Source of the DNA: Rotaria sp. Silwood1
Lineage: Eukaryota; Rotifera; Eurotatoria; Philodinida; Philodinidae
Reading direction: 5' to 3'
Assembly (NCBI GenBank): GCA_905250075.1
Contig: CAJNOP010000012.1
Coordinates: 620,001 to 684,000 of the forward strand
DNA length: 64,000 bases
Positions 1 through 12,680 of the stretch are shown here, in pieces (the stretch's first letter is position 1; each line of letters begins with the position of its first letter). A program made the translations under genes and the position numbers. The notes below the pieces were generated by a model, which saw only the letters and a program-made list of their open reading frames with translations, had not been told where the DNA came from and did not search any database.

Positions 1-3000
1 AATAATAATCATATTAATTCAACAAATCTTCCATCAACACCATTACAACAACAACAACATTTTTATCCATTTCCATTACGTCGACCAAGTTCACGTCGTT
101 CAAATTTATCCGGTTTAAATTTAATTAATTTAAAATATGCTTTAAGAAAACAATTATCACCACAACAACAACAACAACAACAACAACAACAGCAACAAAC
201 ATTATCTACAACATCATCAGATATACAAGATATAACTAAAACATCAAATACATTTAATCAATCATCAACAAGTGCATTTAAACCAATAAATAATATTGAT
301 GATAATTCAAATCGTCGATGGTCATTAACATCAGCACCATCATCAAGTGGTTATGGTACAACAACACCAATAACATGTCATTCACATGAAAGTTCTCAAT
401 ATTCATCATTTGAACGTCTTCAACATCATCAACAACAACAACAAATTCAACAACAGCATATATGTACATGTAAACAACAAACTAATTTACCAAATTCAAA
501 TGAAGGAAGTTTATCAAATGTTAGTCCACATGATGATTTTATATATGGAAGTTTACAACGTTTAGAATCACGTTCAATATCAATGTCAATGCTTGATGCA
601 AATATATCATCATCACCATCTAAAATGATGATTATGCCTGATCAGGATATGAATACAATGGCATATATTTATAAAGAACGTTATCCAAAAGCTAAAGTAC
701 AAATGGAAGAACGTTTACAAAATTTTATTGATACATATAAACCAGTTGATAAATATGATTATTGTTCAGATGGTTCAGCTAGATTTATACATAATCAAAT
801 AGTTGAATTAGCTAAAGATTGTTTAGAAAAATCACAAGATGATTTAATAACAACATCATATTTTAATGAAATGACAAATAATCTTGAACGATTATTATTA
901 AATGCTAAAGATAAATGTCCACAAGCTATTGAAAATTTACAAACAGTTGTACGAAAATTATTATTAACAATAGCTCGATCAGCAAGATTACTTGAATGTT
1001 TAGAATTTGATCCTGAAGATTTTTTACGTACATTAGATGAAGTTGAATGTCAAGCAAAAATTAATGGAAATATTAAACAAGATATTCCAAAATATATTTG
1101 TTCAAAACTTAATCTTGACCGTAATCCACTTGATGTTATTGATGCATTGCAGGTAATCATATATATAGTCTATATTGAATATTGTATCAAAGGACATTTT
1201 TTTTTCACTTATTCGATCTATAGTCAAGATAAAATACATTATTGCTATTGAATATGTTTCTTTTTATTGAAATTAACCAAACTAAGATAGTGATCTGAAG
1301 GTTGTATAAACGAATGTATGTCATAGTATTGAATGAATATAATATGAAGGGCTGTAGGCAATGTGTATTTTATTCATTGTGTTACGCGAGCCGAAGAATG
1401 ATAGCGGTTCTTTATTACTATGTAAGAAAAAAAGAGAAAATAATAAATTGACATTTTGCCGGAAGCGATTTACTCATATCAAAGATGAAATGAACTTTCC
1501 TGCTAATCTCTTGAGATTTTATTAATCATATGATAAAAGTCACGATTAATCATGTCTTAGAATTTTCTACATGCAAATTACTTTGGTAAAAGAAACACAA
1601 CAAAAAAAAGTTAAATTTAATAAACATTTTTTTTTTTATCATATTATTATTTAGGTAAATGAACCTAATGATAATGAACATCAAGATACAATTGATCATA
1701 ATACAAATATTGGCTTATCGGAAAGTGAAAATGAATCATTAACTGATTCAAATTATTTAACCATAACACCTAATACAACATTTCCATTCATTGAACAATC
1801 ATTATCAAAAAAAGCTCCATGTGAAGATGATTTTGAAGTAATTAAATTAATATCTAATGGTGCATATGGTGCTGTTCATTTAGTAAAACATCGTCAAACA
1901 CAAGAACGATATGCTATGAAAAAAATTTCTAAAACACATCTTATTCTACGTAATCAAGTTGAACAAGCTTTTGTTGAACGTGATATAATGACATTTACAG
2001 ATAATCCATTTGTTGTTGCACTTATATGTACATTTGAAACAAAAAAACATTTATGTCTTGTTATGGAATATGTTGAAGGTGGTGATGTTGCAACATTATT
2101 AAAAAATATTGGTGGACCATTAAATATTGATATAGCACGTATGTATTTTGCTGAAACAACATTAGCTGTTGAATATCTTCATTCTTATGGTATTATACAT
2201 CGTGATCTTAAACCAGATAATCTTTTAATAACAGCTGTTGGTCATATTAAATTAACTGATTTTGGTTTATCAAAAATTGGTTTAATGTCATTAACAACAA
2301 ATTTTTATGAAAAACATATTGATAAAGAAACAAAAGCATTTAATGATAAACAAATATGTGGTACACCATCATATATAGCACCTGAAGTTATATTACGACA
2401 AGGTTATGGTAAACCAGTTGATTGGTGGAGTATGGGAATAATATTATATGAATTTTTAGTTGGTGTACCACCATTTACAGGTAATACACCTGATGAATTA
2501 TTTGCTAATGTTATTAATGGACAAATTGAATGGCCTGATTTACTTGATGAATCAACAATTGATTTATCATCATCAACATCATATGATTTATCGGAACAAC
2601 TTTTTTGTCCGGAAGCAAAAAATTTAATTGAACAATTACTTGAACATGATCCATCAAAACGTTTAGGTACATTAGGTGGTGCATATGAAATTCGTATACA
2701 TCCATTCTGTTCTTGTATTAATTGGAATACATTATTACGTGAAAAAGCAGATTTTGTACCAGTATTAGAATCACCTGATGATACATCTTATTTTGATACA
2801 AGACAAGATCGTTATCAACATTCAGATGATGATGTTTTACCATCAACAACAACAAATAAACAAACACAAATAACATCACCCGATAATGATTCAGATGTAT
2901 TATTTGCATCATTTTCATCGGTTTCATTAAAATATGTTTCTGAATTATCAGGAAATCATAAACAACGTCATTCACCTAAAACACAACAACAACAAGATTC

Positions 3001-6000
3001 AACAGCAACAAATACAACAACATCAGAAATATCATCAACTGATGTATCAAGAGCTAATTCTTGTTCAGAATGTTTTCCTTCAGATAATGTTATACGAATT
3101 AATTCACCAAATGGTTTTCAACCACTTATGACTCAATCAATGTCTATTGAGACAAATCAAAAAGGTAAAGAAAGTTTACACAAAAAAAAAAAAACAGAAA
3201 GTCTTCCAAGTTTATTTAACACTTATCATAAAATTCTCACATATATACAATAGATTTAGAATAAAATTATCGGTCCGGTTAAGTTTTTTAATTATTTTTT
3301 AAGAGTACTCATGTTAGTATATCTTTGCTAGAAGTGATAACCTGATCGCTCTCACAACAGACGATTTGCTACCAGATCATTTCTTCCTAATCATATGCAC
3401 TTTACAATGGTATTATCTACTTGTTTTTATGCAAAGAAACGCAAATGCTGTTGCATAGTCTAGTTTTTGTCCGAAGAAAGTCTTCTAGTTGAGAATTCTG
3501 ATCTTGCAACATACTGAATGTATTGATAATAGTTAAAAAAGGTTACTTACGAATTTCATACTGTCTAATAAAAAGGTCTTAATCAATATAGAAAACTGAG
3601 CGGTTTTTTCCCGGTTTCAAGTCTGATATAAAATGTATTGTTAGATATTGAAGTAAACAGTCTTCTACTAAAATAAAAATTCAAACAAGTATTTCACAAC
3701 TTATGATCTACGAGGCAACTAACCAATGTATAACTCACTCTTTGAGCTAATATTAAGTCCGCAATGAAGTCTCGATAAGAATAGAAAGAACTTAACAGGG
3801 TTCGTACCAGTGGATCTCTCTTGAGCCAAGTTATGATAATTTTACTAAATTTTCAACGAATTTTGCCCATAAATAGGTTCAACGGCTCTTGGAATATCTC
3901 GAAAGTTTCAAACGAAAAGAATGTTCCTTTGAGATTTTTACGTAAATTCGATGTTAGCGTTATATTTGTAGTAAGCGATTATTTCTTGCAAAGTTCTATA
4001 TCTCGACACATGAACCTTCTATTCGTCGAAAACTTTTAAGATACTCCAAGAATCATTCGATCTATCTTATGGACTGAATTTTAGGTTGAAATTTCATTAT
4101 TTGGTTTAACAATAAATGTCTTAAAATGTGTCGAAGATGTAGTAAAACGTTCATAACTGAAATGTAGACATCCATGGGCACAAACTATTTTCGAACTTTT
4201 CTAGTGTCACAGAATCTGAATATTGTATTTTTCTGTTTAGTTCAAGCATCATGTACTCAACCAAATTTTGGTTCAGATACGTTTGAACCATTACTTGTCT
4301 CATCGGATGATAATTCTTCTGAACCATCATCAGTTAAAAAGAATTCAAATACATTTACATCATCAGATAAACTTTTATTATCAAATCCAAGTTTATCAAG
4401 AAAAAATTCCTCATCATCATCTTCTCTATCGTCATCTTTACAAATTTCGACAGTAACGACGACGAATATTGATGAGAAGAAAACAACTTCAATTACAACG
4501 AGTACACCAACAACAACGACAGCCATAAAACATCATAAACAACGAAAAACATCTGGTAAATTACTTGTACAACAAAATGCTAATGATAGTGGTGATGATA
4601 ACCAACAGCAAAAAGGTAAAACTCGTCATCATCATTATCATCATCATCATCAACAACAACATCATAAAAAAGCTCGAAATCCTCGTAATTTATCACCACT
4701 TGAACCAAAACAATCATTAACATTACCAATACAAACAACAAGTCTCAACATATCATCAAATTCTAAATCACAAGATCTTGTTCAATCAACAAAATTAAAT
4801 AAATCTCCATTATCATCGCAACTAACACCATCAGTTTCAATATCAAATGAAAATGAATTTAAAAAATCTGCTTCATCACATTCACTTATACCACCATCAA
4901 CAACAACAACAACAAAAACAAATTCATCAAGTTTAACAACGAATTCAAATAAACCGGTGAAATTTAACAATCAACAGCAACAACAACAGCAACAACAACA
5001 ACAACAACGAAATTTTCCACGATCACTTTCAAAATCATTTTCATCATCATCATCATCATCATCTCCACCACCAATGTGGTTTAATCATCCAGTAAGAATA
5101 TTTTTCTTATTAAATAAAATAACTTCTATCAGTATTAATTTTTTCACCATTCAAGAGATAATATCCGAAATCATAGCCGTTAGTCGAAATCAGATTGAGT
5201 CAGTAATTAATCAATCAGATGAGTTCTTAGCGAAGATTATTATAAAGACAGTTCCCATTAGACTTTGACTTATAGTGGAAATTGTCTGCAGAATCTTTGT
5301 CAAGAACTGATCTGATCGATCAGTTGCTGACTATTTAGGTTTCGATTGACTTCGGTAACTCCAAATCTTGTCTCTTGAATGATAAAAACTCGAGATATTC
5401 ACATAGATTCTATCGCAAGTTATTACAAAAATATTCGTATTCATAACATTTTGATTTCAATGTTAATTATTCTTTCATAGGATGATCGTTCTTATCGTCA
5501 TACACAACGTCATAATATGGCTGTATCACCACTTGAACGTGATACAACTTTGAAAGCTCAACAACAAAATTCATTTTCATCATCAACTATATCACCTATT
5601 TATTCAATAACAAATAATCTTCGACCACCAATTATTATTCGCCGTGGTCCACGTAGTTTTGGTTTTACATTACGTGCTGTTAAAGTCTTTCATGGAAATA
5701 CAGATTATTATACAACACAACATGTTGTTGTTGCTGTTGAAGGTCCAGCTGAAGAAGCTGGTTTAAGACCAAATGATGTTATAACTCATGTTAATGAACG
5801 TCCTGTTGCTGGTCTTTTACATCCTGAAGTTGTTAAATTAATTTTAAGTGGTTCACCTAAATTATCTATACGTGCTATACCACGATCTGAAACTCAGATA
5901 CGTACTGGTGGACGACGTCGTTCACCATCAAAACAAAAAATTCGTTATCAGCAACAACAACAACAACAACAATATGATAATAAAAAAAATCAAACAAATA

Positions 6001-8647
6001 ATACTTATCATCAACCATATTGTCAAAAATATCGACTGAATTCAGTAGGAACTTCAACAAATATGAATTCAAATAATAGTAATGGAAATAATTTAAATAA
6101 AAAACATCCACAAAATAATTCATTATTTCGACGTTTAAGTGAACGAAAAGTAGCTCGTGATATGGAAGCAGCAGCTGCTGCTGGAGTATCATTAACCATT
6201 CCAACAACATTAACAACTACTACGCATACAAATAATATATTAACAACAACAAATACATCTATATTATCATCATCTTTACCATTACTTTCATTTAATCAAT
6301 CAACACATGATCATAATAATGATAGATCATTAACAAAAACATATCATCAAGTTCGTCCGAATATTCTTGATTCATCTGAATGGCCACCACTTCAAGCACC
6401 ACTTAAACCACCAACACCTACAGCTACTGAACCAGATTCGCCGCAACCAACTTTATTACCGTCTATTATTAAACAAAAATCTCAAGTATGTATATATACA
6501 GTTGTGCTCCACATTGATCATACACCAAACATAAAATAGAAGGATTGAATATTGTACTTAGTTATTGCTTCCTTTCCAATCGAAAGATGATACATGTGAA
6601 AAATATTTTAATGAAGTTTTACTTCATTTTAAAAAAAATACAAGTTCTTGGTCAATAGAATAAAAAACAAGATTTTAAATCTTTTTATTTCCGTGAACGT
6701 TCGCATGATAGCAAAATCGATACATATCATTTGTAGTATTGAATAAAATAGGAAGAAGAATAAATCTGCCTTGTGACCATTTTGTGGTATGAAATGCTGC
6801 TTAGCGACAGACTTAATAGTCCAATAACTTCCCTAAACGGAACTCCGGAAAGAAAGTCAAACTGACAGAAAATTCTTACGCTCAAATGATTGAGCTCTCC
6901 ATACACAGCAACTAATTACAGAGGCAAGTGCACACTACAATGCAGTCAGGATACTATGGGATGAATGATCTGAGACAAACAGTCGTTAATGAGTTTTTAG
7001 GATTATTTCATAGCTGATAGTACTGAGATTTGAACACAGCATCTTCTGGACGACGCATCAACTACTTATGAGGGAACGTCTTCAGATTCTTCTTTCTGAT
7101 TTCAAGTTTTTTTTTGTCAATAGATGCTACATAGTGTCCTAATAAAAACTCCAAAAAGATTTGTATTTCTATTGATATTTGACTAAACTAATGCATTTGT
7201 AATATGTCTATTTTCCAGAGGTTTGAAATTTTCAGAAAACTCGTATCCTCAAATCTTGATAATAGAGTCTCTTCAAAATATGAGACTCTGAGGATATAGA
7301 CTCTTTTTTTTTGTGGATAGTATATACAACATGCATCTTTTGAAAGCTTCATATCTTGAAGAGACTTGGTTGAAAACTGTTAAGTTCTTTATTACAGCTA
7401 GTCTAGTTGAGTTCTTTATACAGGTATAGTTTCAGATTGAAATTCAAAAAGACGAGTTTTCCAAATACCTGAAGCCTTAATAATAGATACATATGAAAAG
7501 ATTGATAGCTTAGTCAAATCTCAATAGGAACTCAAATCCTTTTATAATTTTTATGAGAACACTTTTTAGTATCGAAAGGCAAACAAATCACTAAAGTCCA
7601 ATGAGGCATTTTAAGACGTCTCTTTCTTAGCCATGGTATTTCACAATAGATAAGTTATGAAACTAAAGCTAAATTTTGGCGAAAGTCACAAATCATTTCG
7701 AGATATTGAAAAAACTCAACATAATAGATTTATTGTATGATCAATTTTGGATATCACTGTAAAATCTCGAGGAATAAATCGTTTATTTTCTATTTTTTTT
7801 TAAGATTTCGGTATCACCTTTGGCTAAATGTCCACCATCATCAAGTAGTGGTTTATCAGCATCGCATCAACCCGTACACCCTTCTCTTTGCAAAACTATA
7901 TCCGAGCCACCAGTACTTCCTCGTCATACTAGCAATGAACAATATTCGGTAAACAATAATGAAAACGTCGATAACAACGTTCAGAATGATCGATTCTGAA
8001 CGTTTGTGTGTGCGCGCGCACATGCTTTGCTTCAAAACATGCAATTTTCTATTAAAAAAACGACAGCCAAGTGCTCACGCTTGTGTGAATGTGTGTTATG
8101 TACATAAACTTATATCTATGTGTGGGTTTGATTCTTTTTTTTTTGTCTTTCTTGTGTTTTGATCAACCAATATTACTACATGCGCACATTGTTCGTACAA
8201 TATTCGATTGATACAATTCTAACACAAGGTAACCAACTTGCATGTAATTAATCTTTTTTTTTTTCTTTTAAAACTTTTTTTTGTTATTTTTTTATTTCAT
8301 AAAAAATAAATCTTATGATTTTTTGCTTTTTTTTCTAGTCACGATCCATTCATAATGAATATAATCATACACAAAATTATTTCTATGCACCAATGACTAC
8401 AACACATAAGAAAAAAGTTTTTCATACGAAGCAAGTTACGATTTCTGCTCCGACTGATTCATCATTTATAATGGAAAATAATTTCAATCGAAATTTACGT
8501 TATATCAATAATGTCTATTATGATCAAACAACTCGTTCATCATCAACAGAATCATCAACGAGTTCAACATCGACACTTAGACATGTTGATAACTATTCTT
8601 CTACCCCGGTCGCTGCTCCTACGAGGTTTTTCTATCGACGAAGATAG
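1..8647 (+). CDS. MAST: MAST-family microtubule-associated Ser/Thr kinase (5' end outside window)
   Basis: Exons 1-1152, 1655-3164, 4241-5091, 5481-6485, 7805-7948 and 8339-8647 join in phase to give 1656 visible residues. The frame is open at base 1, so the N-terminus lies upstream. Order: polyQ/Ser-rich leader; the MAST-specific DUF1908 helical region (about residues 200-384); an AGC-type kinase domain (about 440-735) with [22 protein letters not shown] and [10 protein letters not shown], followed by the conserved DDTSYFDTR; a long Q/S/T/H-rich linker; a PDZ domain (about 1220-1305) starting at [10 protein letters not shown]; and a low-complexity tail. Every catalytic motif is present, so it should be active. 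The DUF1908-kinase-PDZ order is diagnostic of MAST1-4, cytoskeletal scaffolding kinases. Three introns exceed 1 kb (3165-4240, 6486-7804) or 500 bp (1153-1654), and two of these hold foldback repeats. Confidence 0.93.
3820..4115. repeat. Imperfect inverted repeat in MAST intron 2
   Basis: Arms of about 120-130 bp (roughly 3820-3950 and 3995-4115) match as reverse complements with scattered mismatches. Core pair: TCTTGGAATATCTCGAAAG on the left against the complement of CTTTTAAGATACTCCAAGA on the right. The loop is about 45 bp. Outer ends are not sharp, so target duplications cannot be named. Probably a decayed foldback/MITE element. Confidence 0.6.
7123..7575. repeat. Imperfect inverted repeat in MAST intron 4
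   Basis: The left arm, about 7123-7290, begins at GATGCTACATAGTGTCC. The right arm, about 7320-7575, ends at TACTAAAAAGTG read in reverse complement. Shared blocks include AAGATTTG-ATTTCTATTGA, ATTTGACTAA and GAAAACTCGT. The left half is collinear with a segment in the long intron of the glutaminyl cyclase gene (about 40281-40500), so this is a dispersed family. Confidence 0.6.
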
Positions 8648-9211
8648 TTTTCTTTTTTAAATGTATATATACATATTATTGTGTGTGTGTAACTAGAATA
8701 GCCTTGTATATACGTTTTTTCCTGTTTTTTTTCTTTTACATGTGTCTTTCAAGTAAACTATCTCTTTCTTTTTTCCTAATACAAAAAAAAAACAACTAGC
8801 CCAATAATTGCGCTGCTTTTATTATTGTCCAAAGGACTTTCTCATATGATTTCGAATATTAATGCATTTCTCTTGATAATCATGATTATGTTGGTTTTGT
8901 GAAGTGTGATTGATGGTGGATAGAAATAAACACATGGAAAAAAAAAGATGCGCGCTCGTATACATATTTATATATATATATACATATTTCGTTCATTCGG
9001 TGTTTCTTTTTCTTTTTTGTCTTTTCCCCGTTTTTTTTGCTTCTACGACTGTGTATATTATCATAAACATGGTTCTTTTTTGTTCCTTTTTCTCGCTTTC
9101 AAAAAACAGATGGATTATTAAAAAGAAACCCAACAACAATTAAAAGAATGCTTATATAAACTGAGTACAGTGCCATTCGATAGATAACTTTAGTTTTAGA
9201 TAATTAGAAAT
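8648..9211. other. MAST 3' UTR and short intergenic region
   Basis: About 560 bp without a gene. It holds T-runs, a TATATA stretch and a candidate poly(A) signal (AATAAA near 8926). Just before the next gene lies a splice-acceptor-like TTTAG. Open frames here are AT-rich noise. Confidence 0.6.
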
Positions 9212-11387
9212 ATGGTTCGCTTAACACCGATATTACGATGGAGTGATTATTTTAATTTACCAAAACGATATGTTGAACGAGCCAAATTCAAAGGAACAGT
9301 TATTGGTAATGAAAAAAAGATTTTATTTGAAATAGGGTACTTCCTTTGAGAGTGTGCCAGAGTTTTTATCGAGTCTATCGGAATGAAACGAAGTTTTCAA
9401 CGCTAGTAGAGTTCATGTTCATAAGCACAGATTTAAGCTCCAAAAACTTTGAACACTGAAGGAGGAGGCAAGTTCGGTTGCTCAGTCGGAATGGACCTTG
9501 TCTAGCTCTTCTATTTCCAAATGATAAAAGTCAGAAAATATCAACTCTTGAGGTTGCATGCGCTTAAATATATCTATTAGTTTTAAACAGAATTTCAATT
9601 TTTATTAGTGCTTTAGAATCGTGTAACTATCCTTCATCTAATGTTGCAACTCGCAGATCTATAGCTCTTCTCTATACCAAATAGCAAAACCAACTTTGAA
9701 GCTTACTTTCGAATATGTCGCAACTTTTTATCTTCTCAGAAGACAACCACAAAACTCTCAAAACCTTTTTTATAATGAAAATTTATAAGCACGCTTAGTT
9801 GTAGCGTTTCTGAAGTTTTCAGTTTTTGCTGATGCGATTTGACGGAGAAAATGACTATAATAGTTGCTACAGTCGCTTTTCTTCGTTAAGTTGTATTGGC
9901 CAAAAATGAAATTTTCAGAAATGATAGCTATCTTTTTTCGAAAGAAGATGTAAAGTTGTGAAAATTTTGAAAGTAAATCCCAAAGGTAGTTTTGTCCTTC
10001 TGACCTGGAAGAAGCTCTACATCTCCTAGTTTCAACGTTAAATAAAGGAATGTTTGACGATTCTAGAGCACTATTAAATATTGAAATTCTGTTTAAACCT
10101 CATAGAGATATTTGAATGCATGAAACGTCAAAAATTAACATTTTCTGCAGCAGTTCTCTCAAAAATAGTAGATAGGGGAAAGGCGTACCCTACAAAAAAA
10201 TGATCATTTGAACAATTAGTATCTATGATAAAATTTTCTGACTTCTATCATGTGAAATAGGAGAGTTAGGTAAGATTCATTTGGACTGAACTAGCTAACG
10301 TACTCTCTCCCTATTGGACTTCTTTGCAAATTTTCTAAAGTTTTTTTTAGAATTCATAGACGCAAGTTCTAGAAGCTCTGAAAATTTGTTTTCATTCCTA
10401 TAAAGCTGATGTACACTCATGTACACTATTGAAAGAAGTATTCGATATAGAATGGAAAAATTCAATAGATTATTCTTTTTTCTATATTTCCAGAGGGTAA
10501 TATGAATATTGTCCCACATAAAACAATAAAATATAACGATCCATGGATATATACAAATGATCCACCTTGGACTGATCTTGCTCAACGTAAAAATGATCCA
10601 AGACAAGGACAACAACGTTCACCACTTATTGAACCATTAAAAACTTGGGATTTTTTTCGTGGAGATACTGTATGTAGTAATCATGAATTTTATCATTTTA
10701 CTTTTTCAAAAATATAAATAGGTTGAAATCATGGTTGGTAAAGACAAAGGCAAACAAGGCAATGTTGCTGCTTATATCCGTGAATTAAATGCAGTTTTTG
10801 TATCTGGACTGAATTTTGTAAAAAAAAAACAAAACAAGAATTTTTTTTAATTCTATGCTTCAAATTTAAATACATTTTATTTATACATTAGGAAGTTCAA
10901 CGAATAAGTGGTGGTGTTATTGCTGCCAGTTCAATTGCTGTTAAAGAAAAACCACTTATAGCTCCACATCAAGTAAAATTAATTGATCCATATGATGGGT
11001 ACGATATGTGTTTCTATTTGATTGTTTTTGTTCATATTAATAATGTTTTTTGTAGAAAACCATGTACTATTGAATGGCGTTATACAGCTGAAGGTGAACT
11101 TGTACGTGTATCAACTCGATCTGGTCGAATTATTCCGAAATCACCTACATGGGAAGAAACTTATGATTATGCAAAAAAATCTACTTATAAACGTAAAATG
11201 AATTTATTTTTATGCTTCTGGTTTTTTTTTAAATTGATTCTTTTTTCTAGCCGGTCCTGATGATACGATCGATGCTGAATTGAAACGTGTTACATTTGAA
11301 CCTAAATTAATGACAGTTGCTGAAGAATTAATGAAAGCTAATGGCATTGTAGAGACTAGAAAACGTGGTCCTGTTTATATCTATTAG
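9212..11387 (+). CDS. MRPL24: Mitochondrial large-subunit ribosomal protein uL24m
   Basis: Six exons (9212-9305, 10494-10669, 10722-10817, 10892-10998, 11056-11192, 11251-11387) give 248 aa, close to the usual 215-250. The KOW motif is visible in [16 protein letters not shown], followed by [22 protein letters not shown] and [12 protein letters not shown], all typical of animal MRPL24; the end ([11 protein letters not shown]) matches the family terminus. It assembles early into the mitochondrial large ribosomal subunit. The start is the first ATG of the frame; only the first intron is long (1188 bp), and it contains a foldback element. The next gene starts 102 bp after the stop behind a splice acceptor, so the two are probably co-transcribed. 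Confidence 0.93.
9335..10190. mobile_element. Foldback/MITE-like element with TA flanks in MRPL24 intron 1
   Basis: The element starts GGGTAC and ends GTACCC, with TA on both outer sides (9333-9334 and 10191-10192), as in Tc1/mariner-type insertions. Inside are imperfect inverted arms at about 9550-9680 and 10000-10135. Matching blocks include TTTAAACAGAATTTCAAT, TTAGAATCGT and GAGATATTTGAATGCAT against its counterpart. No transposase frame is visible, so it is non-autonomous. Boundaries are inferred from the terminal hexamer and TA flanks. Confidence 0.5.
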
Positions 11388-11483
11388 TTACAAAAAATAA
11401 ATAAATAAATCAAACGTTTTGTTATTTGATAGAAAAACAAGTCAGTTTGCATGTTGTTGTTGTTGTTCTTTTTTTAATTTCAG

Positions 11484-11489
11484 ATTATA
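11484..11489 (+). promoter_or_regulatory. Splice acceptor directly upstream of an ATG (candidate trans-splice site)
   Basis: A pyrimidine run ending in AATTTCAG (to 11483) precedes a 6-nt leader and the ATG at 11490. The preceding gene ends at 11387, leaving little room for an independent promoter. A 5'-UTR cis intron is the alternative. Confidence 0.5.
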
Positions 11490-11937
11490 ATGATTAATTC
11501 ATTTGTATTAAAAACTTCATTATTAACAAATGCAACGAAAAATATTCTCACTAGTATATTACCAATACAACCTGTACGAACAGCTTTTCTCTATGAATCA
11601 AAACATCGAGTTAATATTATGAAACGTATGGCTGTTCATGGTATTCATAATCATTTAGGACGTAAAAAAGGTCAAGTTTATTTATGGGAAAAATTAATTC
11701 GTGGTGATGAAGTTGTTGTTGGTAAATAGGAAAAATTTTGAAAAAAAAAAAAAATTTTTACTTTGCTTTTTTATTTTCTTAGAAGCACCATTTTTTCCGT
11801 TTACAGAAGCAGCTAAAGCTGCAAAGAAACCTTATTGTGAAATACACGACAAATATAAACCACTTAAACCAGTACGAATACCACGACCAGATCCATGGCT
11901 TGATCGTAAAACGTTCAAACATACAAAAAAATTTTAA
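11490..11937 (+). CDS. Small basic protein, probably mitochondrial, family not recognised
   Basis: Two exons (11490-11721, 11783-11937) join in phase to 128 aa. The N-terminus is rich in Ser/Thr/Lys/Leu without acidic residues, as in a mitochondrial targeting peptide. Then come a basic segment (KHRVNIMKRMAVHGIHNHLG), a Pro/Ala region and a C-terminus PRPDPWLDRKTFKHTKKF. I could not assign a family. A mitoribosomal or respiratory-chain subunit is plausible from size, charge and its position 102 bp behind MRPL24. A poly-pyrimidine tract and TTTCAG end at 11483, seven bases before the ATG, suggesting trans-splicing from a shared transcript. Confidence 0.75.
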
Positions 11938-12680
11938 TTATGTTTTGTATTGATAGTTTATCTTTCAAAATAAAAACAAATGTTAAATTAGGATATGTGC
12001 CATTTCAGGGCAAAATAAGACATACACACATGTCATACAATTTTGTTTTTTTACAAGGGTTATTTTGTTGTACAAGTTCTTGCAACATAGGTATATTTAA
12101 AAGCTGCTAGTGCAATCTCTGTGAGATTGAAATGTAAAACATAATATAGTTTCTATTGCTTATCACAGGAAGATTGTTTTATTCTGTCTATCTTGTGACG
12201 AATTTATTTATCTTTGCTTTATTGAATCTTTTAGAAATATAATAATGAAGTAATTAATGTATTATAACATGCCGTTAATGATATACGGTCGATGATGATC
12301 TTTAACTAGTACCTGGCATAGGTTGCCGGAGGTAGTGGATGCAAATTTTTACCCTATATATTTCAACACTACTATTAAATGGTGTTTCAGGAAAATATGA
12401 ATAAATTCTTCAACGTGGACACATAAAAATGCTTTTTCATCTGTATATTCGTCATTTCGCTAACGAAAAGTAAGCCGATTTTTTCGAAAAAGTTAGGCAT
12501 GCTAAAAAAATGAACTTAGGACAGACATTCTATAGGCTGAAGAGTTATCTTTAGAATATGCTATTTAGTTTTCATTGTTTTAAAATAACAATGCATGAAA
12601 TGAATATCGATGTCATAAATCAACTCTAGTTTTTTATTTCTATAAAAAATCTATAATAATAATAATAATAATAATAACCA
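11938..12680. other. Convergent intergenic region
   Basis: About 740 bp between two convergent genes. It contains AATAAA-type poly(A) signals near 11969 and a (TAA)n run at about 12652-12676 next to the transporter stop codon. No open frame of interest. Confidence 0.6.

Noticed and set aside
141-200. CAA repeats as transposon or CRISPR-like array
   Set aside because: They lie in frame within exons and encode polyglutamine; spacing is a pure trinucleotide run.
4257-4526. 89-codon minus-strand frame
   Set aside because: Mirror of the low-complexity Ser/Thr coding exon of MAST.
7000-7080. tRNA-derived SINE-like sequence (B-box-like word, minus strand)
   Set aside because: Only a loose B-box match; no A box at the right distance and no cloverleaf.
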